From: Paragyromitra xinjiangensis
Taxonomy: Eukaryota > Ascomycota > Pezizomycetes > Pezizales > Discinaceae
Direction: 5' to 3'
Length of the DNA stretch: 64,000 nt
Assembly (NCBI GenBank): GCA_038503065.1
Contig: JBCAMK010000016.1
Coordinates: 1-64,000 of the forward strand
Made by a program: the position numbers and the translations under genes
The notes under the pieces: model-generated
The model's input: only the letters and a program-made list of their open reading frames with translations
Databases searched by the model: none
What the model was told of the DNA's origin: nothing
Shown here: positions 59,126 to 64,000 of the stretch, piece after piece
Layout of the letters: the number at the start of each line of letters is the position of its first letter
Position numbering within the stretch: position 1 is the stretch's first letter

Positions 59126-61189
59126 TCACGTGATGATTTGAGGATCCAGCTGGTGCCATCCCAAGCCTACACGCATGATAAATTGATATGACTATAATGA
59201 TTAAAGATCTCTCGTAAATTCTAAAGGTTGATTATGGCTGCTGCGTGTTGAAAACCAAGGTGATATTGGCCTTAGACCTTGCTCGAGAACATGCTGCACG
59301 GGGCGCGATTGTATCGACGTCCCTCTAGTGTAAATTAACGCCTCTAAACCGATATTCTCCGGGGCACAGTGCTAGAGACCACAGAAGTCAGCTCAATTAA
59401 ATTATATTCTCGGATCCTTCATGTATATGCCTCATCACCACCTCATCACCGTCTCAGGAGGTAAGGTAGAGGTGTACACCAGCACAACCATGATGCAAAC
59501 TCGTAATTCCTGGTATGTCGAGATGTGTCACAATCAGATGGCCTAAAGAAGCTCTAGATCTTATTTGGGAAGGACATTGATCCAAGGTCGGGGTAGTAGG
59601 TAATTCCTACATGAGGTGTTGTTAAGTTATAAAGCATGGAGATTTCATGCCCTGATGATGTCCGGGCTGCGGGTACGCTAAGGACCCCTACTCCCTGCGG
59701 CCCGTGATTACGGGTGGCTGCTTGCGAGCTAGTTTTAACGTCCTGTCACAACTCTACCACAGACAACCGCAAAGATGGCAGCTATGTAGTACATGCAGGT
59801 AACTGCAATGGTTGATCACGTCTCCTGTTGCATACTGGATTTTGGAATTTATTCACCTCTGTAATATTCTACGAGTGATAGTGCATGAAACATGGAAACA
59901 AACTAGTTACTAGGAGATGTCATCGGCTGGATTAGGTAACTCATGAAAAAACCCAAGCATACATGTAATTCCCCCTAACCTTTCACTCGAGACAACTCAG
60001 AGACCCCTAGGCCAGCTAGGCTCCGATCCTGTTGGGACCACAATCTTGGGCGAAGAACGATACCCCACTTTCTTAGAGCACCGAGAATCCTAGACTTCGA
60101 GCCCCTAAGGCCTACCTAGAACCAGGCGAAAAGTTCGTAGTCGGTATCTCACGCTGCTGCGTAGCGCTTAATCTCTCGGTAATGACTTTTGCTAGTGGGT
60201 TAGGGTTCATTGTATCCTCCCGGGTTTGGTTGCTACCGTTGGCTGGGCTGGGCAGCCGATCAGAAAGGTTGCTAGACCAGTTGGCCCGGTGGCAAGCACT
60301 CAAGCATTATTATGGGGTCCAAGGCTTAGGGTTTGCCTAAGAGAAAGCTGAAGGACACTGCCAAAAGCCGCCCTCAACCAAGGCTAGTAGGCAACTGTAT
60401 TCCTATTCTCCTAGATCGACTAAGACTTCTTCTAGGCTAGAATCAGGTGCAGATTTGAGATATCATATCGATTTTCTCGTTAGAATGCTCATTGCTGTAT
60501 TATGAACACATAGATATCCTACAAACTCTGATTGGTGTTCGTCATAGGGCAGTGCTCGCTACCGGGCTAACTACTTAGTCTATTCTTTCCCCATAATTTC
60601 TTGTAATTTTTGGGTTAGGGTTTTGAGATTGGATGGTTACTACAGGAATTCATTGGCTAGGCCTTTGCATACACGCAGCATGCTGTGTACCCCCACGGTG
60701 CGCAGCAGCCATAGGCAGGGGGATGGGAACGAGCCCAGCCTTTGCAGAGATCATCAGGCTCGAGATTAAGCCTTAAGCTCCCTCGGCCAATCTAGGACTG
60801 CATGCATACAGACAAATGAGGGTACCTAATCTCAGGCTCGAGGTGAATCTCGAGCCTCAGCTTCATCTCAGCCCATTGGCTGATTTAAGTCTTGACGAAC
60901 GCGGAGCCGAAGAATAAAAACCCACAAGTTCCCTACCTATACGTCTGTTCTCGCCGCTCGCGAACGCATAGAATCCTGATAATAGGAGTTTACCTACCCT
61001 TAAACCCTATACCTATAAGTGCCAGGTCGCGGAGTCTGTTCGAAACAGCCATCCCCCACGGGGTGGCTACACTGGTCCTCGAGTCTTTTCTCCAAAATTC
61101 CAGAACTATATACTTAGTACGCTTGTCTTTGCTCATAACCTTTTCGTGGGCGCAATCTTTGTTTCCTGGGCTGTCTTAGCGGAAGCCCT
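59126..61189. other. Intergenic, about 2 kb
   Basis: No supportable gene. TTAGGG-like doublets occur near 60198 and 60606. A near-perfect 12-bp palindrome pair (CTCAGGCTCGAG / CTCGAGCCTCAG, 6-base loop) lies at 60832-60861, with a further CAGGCTCGAGATTA copy upstream near 60756. The 60892-61179 plus frame may include 5' sequence of the zinc-finger gene but has no features. Confidence 0.35.
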
Positions 61190-62463
61190 AATAGTCACCG
61201 GGCTACCAAAATTCCCCCAAACGATCTCTCGAATATTAATTCTGTCTTACGGTTCTTTCGTCAAAATGATCACTCTTCTGACGAATTTCTAGTATCTGGA
61301 GCTCCATCGTTTTCTACATCTTCGGTTGAACAGAGCTTCAGCGGTGGCATTGATGCATATGGTCCTGCTGTCCTTTCTTTTAGCGACTTTTCTAGCGACC
61401 CTTCTAGCGGTTTTCCTAACGGGTTTCCTAACGACTTTCCTAACGATTCAATTTCTGGTGAATTTCTCTCCAACGAAATATCTGGAGCTCCATCGTTTTC
61501 TACATCTTCGGTTGAACAGAGCTTCAACAGTGGTATTAATGGTCCTGCTAGCCAACTCTCCGGTCTTGATTTTCACCACGACGATACTTCTCAGCGGGGA
61601 TTCGCATCTCCTAGTCCTCTACAAGATGTTTCCAGTGGTGATATTGATGGCCCAAGTCCCAATGCCGATTTTCCCTATGTAAACATTCCTTCCATAACCG
61701 AGGGGATTACAGTTCCTATTGAGAACCGCCCTGAGTCTTCCAATGAAGCTATCAATATACCTAGCGAGCTAGTTCGGCCTTTACATCCGTATGTTCCTTC
61801 CGCAAATCCCCCACGAATTACAATTCCCACCTCCTGTTAAGCGTGAACAAAATATACTAATTGCAAAACTAGAGGGCTTATTGAACCGATTCCACGTGTA
61901 CCCCAACCACATCTCTCGGGCGAGAATTCCTCAGGCTCCGTTCCGGGAAATCACGGTGTGGTCCACATCGCCTGCAAACCTAGGGTTTTTCGGTGTGATA
62001 GGAAGTGTCGTGGGAATTTTATGTAATTCCCCCCCTTCCCTTCCCTTCCTCTTGTTCCCAAGATACTTCGTGAAGAAATCAATGAATCGATTAATCTATC
62101 CTATTTCCAAATCATAAGGTCAAGCTAACCAATCCCTCCAGTGGCCAACATAAATGCTTCCGCCACGGAAAATCATCCATCATATCTTGTCTCAACAACT
62201 GCAAATCGACTTTCACGACAAAGAATAACTTCAACCGGCACTGCAGAGATGTTCACTCTCATACCAGGGACGACGCTAAGGAGTTACTGAATTGCCCTGC
62301 GGCTGGCTGCAAACGTGTTGGCGAAAAAGGGTTCAAGCGTCTTGATAATCTCAGGCAACATAGGAGATCGTGTCATGGAGAGAATATCCCTAAGGTGCGA
62401 TATAGGTTTGAGCGTGGTGATAATAGGGTTAGGGTTGCCCATAATGTCATCCCATTGGGATGA
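61190..62463 (+). CDS. C2H2 zinc-finger protein, putative transcription factor (5' end uncertain)
   Basis: Coding frame without a nearby ATG runs from about 61190 to 61838 and is rich in Ser, Pro, Asp and Asn. It contains two copies of SGAPSFSTSSVEQSF (61296 and 61484). Sense then continues in another frame from about 61795 (VKREQNILIAKLEGLL) to about 61985. After an acceptor (CTCCAG, near 62141) the last exon encodes two zinc fingers: Cys-x3-Cys-x12-His-x4-His (CLNNC..HCRDVH) and Cys-x4-Cys..His-x4-Cys-His (CPAAGC..HRRSCH), ending at TGA 62461-62463. Paired C-terminal fingers after a disordered acidic region are common in fungal regulators. The frame change near 61800 needs either a weak donor (GTTCGG) or a one-base frameshift. 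Confidence 0.65.
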
Positions 62464-62978
62464 CAAGGGGTATGGGGAGCAGTAGTGATGTAATACTTTT
62501 TGATTCTCCTAACTGCTAGTTCTGCTTCTATGTATCCGGAAGTTATTTGCTACACGGCTATCCAATTCACAGACTAAGATGGAATAAAAGTTCTTAATTG
62601 CAGCCTTTTGACCAAGCCCACTAATTAAGCTTGCTTTCGAGTACTTGAGGCAACTCTTCCTATGGGGTGTTTTCTCTTGTGCTCGTGGGGGTTGGCTAGA
62701 ATTAGTGGCTAGTTAAGCCGACCGAAACCCTACTAGTCCTCTTTCCCGTGATACTAGGCCTTCGCTTCATTCAAGGCATGTCGCTCAAATCACTCATATC
62801 ACAATTGCAAGGCCTGGGAGGATGCTCATACAAGCCAGCTAAGAGATACCTAAATACATACAATCAAACAACACCTGTACGCGTAGCATCTTTGGCCTAT
62901 TCCAGTGAACTATTTCCCCCCAGGCACAGCCCAGGCGAATTATATAGACCAATGATCAAACCCCCATATCCTCAAACC
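62464..62978. other. Intergenic between convergent genes
   Basis: 3' flanks of the zinc-finger gene and the GH5 gene; nothing else recognised. Confidence 0.4.
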
Positions 62979-64000
62979 CTAAGGCTCAATCCCCGAATGT
63001 TCCCTCAAAATCCGATTCAATCCTTCTCGCTGCTTCGAAGACTTGAACGAAAAGCTTTTCGCCATCTCATCGAGTTGCTCAAAACTCATACCCTCAAAAT
63101 ACCTTGCAAACTCCATCGATAGAGTTTCACTGAGAAAGCACTCCTTCACGAGTCGTGATACGTGCCGTTTTACAGCCCATGTGTCGGGGTATTTATTTTC
63201 GGCCTCGGGTGAGTTTTTCTCGATCCACGCGACTAGTGGCTGTTATCGAGGTGTGTTAGTCTGGTCAGAAAACGGCGGAACTTAGAATCCTACTTTAAAT
63301 ATCTGATCGATCTCTTCTGAGGGATAGTAACCCCACGCATCAACCTGCAACCTTTTCTTCTTCTCCAAGAACGGCTTCAGCGTTTTAATCCACGGGCTAT
63401 CCGGCGAAGTATACACCATCCCTACACCCTATTAACACCACCTTAACCCAACCAACCAACCACGGAGAAATACCTTGCATCCCAATATCCTTATAAAGCC
63501 AAATACTCCACGACACCTTATACTTATCATAGATTCGCAACTGTTGTCCAAGCAGATTATACCTCTCCTGATTAATATCTTCAGAATCCGCTGCATCAGA
63601 CGAATAGACTGGTCCGAACTCTCCGTTCCAGATCGGGACTTTGCGTTCATACATGAACTCGGCTTTCCGAAGGAATTGTTTCTCGAGCTTTTGATTCTGT
63701 TCAGGTGTGCCCTTGTACCGGTCCCCTACTGGGAATCCCATCATCTAGTTACCATGTTAGTTCGTGTATAGTGTGTTGAATGGTAGGATTACCTACTGCA
63801 TAATCGTGAAGGGCGTATACGCAATTAGGTAGTGTATGTTTGAAGGCTTTGAAGTCAATCGCGAACGTGTTCCCGTCCAGCCAGAGGATATGGTGTGGAT
63901 CTACTGCGCGAATTGCTTTTTCCACGCGGTCATAGAATGCAGGAAGGCGGGTGTGCTCTGCGATTATCATTAGTTTCTAGCTCTGTGGGGTTCTTGATGG
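62979..64000 (-). CDS. GH5-type glycoside hydrolase, 5' end beyond the window
   Basis: Minus-strand gene cut by the right edge. Visible exons: EHTRLPAFYDRVEKAIRAVDP with ILWLDGNTF and ALHDYA, then MGFPVGDRYKGTP.. with IWNGEFGP (the Glu is the likely nucleophile) and VSWSIWLYKDIGMQG, then VYTSPDSPW.. up to the stop at 62979-62981. Introns fall near 63745-63785, 63425-63470 and 63245-63285. The NEP acid/base region must lie just outside the window. The C-terminal ~110 residues extend past the TIM barrel and are helical. It resembles fungal proteins annotated as cellulase-family GH5, which usually cut beta-linked glucans. No signal peptide can be judged. Confidence 0.85.

Noticed and set aside
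61326..61682. Leu-rich hydrophobic plus-strand frame of 118 codons resembling a membrane protein
   Set aside because: The neighbouring frame on the same strand encodes a continuous Ser/Pro/Asp-rich protein with a duplicated motif that leads into the zinc-finger gene; the Leu-rich frame is its shift.

Overview
This window is the left end of a chromosome of a filamentous fungus, most likely a pezizomycotine ascomycete. The evidence is a telomere at base 1, genes split by many 50-60 bp introns with GTAWGT-type donors and CAG/TAG acceptors, and fungal gene families (NACHT-ankyrin STAND proteins, TPR-CHAT, DUF3431, MOSC, GH5, fungal CorA-ankyrin). The genus cannot be fixed by eye. The telomere unit is CCCTAAA/TTTAGGG, not the TTAGGG usual in moulds.

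Accessory part, 0-40 kb. After the telomere come decayed gene pieces (1.4-3.0 kb). An IRG-like, membrane-anchored GTPase follows (3.83-5.83 kb). Then comes a transposon-scarred stretch: solo LTRs, two back-to-back TA-flanked MITEs, a hAT-like element with a perfect 8-bp target duplication, and a LINE relic. Inside it lie an unknown minus-strand gene (9.2-10.8 kb) and an intact NACHT-ankyrin STAND receptor (15.6-20.1 kb). Next are an unknown minus-strand gene (22.3-23.3 kb), a 322-aa unknown protein (23.4-24.4 kb) and a single-exon 1446-aa TPR-CHAT protease-like protein (26.3-30.7 kb). A 2OG-Fe(II) dioxygenase resembling fungal TET/JBP relatives (31.8-33.5 kb), a frame-broken PD-(D/E)XK-like gene (34.8-35.9 kb), a coiled-coil protein and a transposase-like relic complete this part.

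More conventional part, 40-64 kb. On the minus strand are a RecQ helicase, a secreted type-B carboxylesterase, a membrane-anchored pepsin-fold protein that seems to have lost its catalytic aspartates, and a CorA-like protein fused to near-identical ankyrin repeats. On the plus strand are a DUF3431 membrane protein, a MOSC protein and a C2H2 zinc-finger gene. A GH5-type glycosidase runs off the right edge.

How the genes may work together (inference): IRG-like GTPase, NACHT-ANK receptor and TPR-CHAT protein all belong to classes tied to innate immunity or regulated cell death. The NACHT-ANK, TPR-CHAT and CorA-ANK genes carry nearly identical internal repeats, the pattern expected of recognition domains that diversify quickly. 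The region reads as a repeat-rich subtelomeric reservoir of self/non-self recognition genes. Splice-joined models were built by hand from phase-compatible GT-AG sites and need RNA support.
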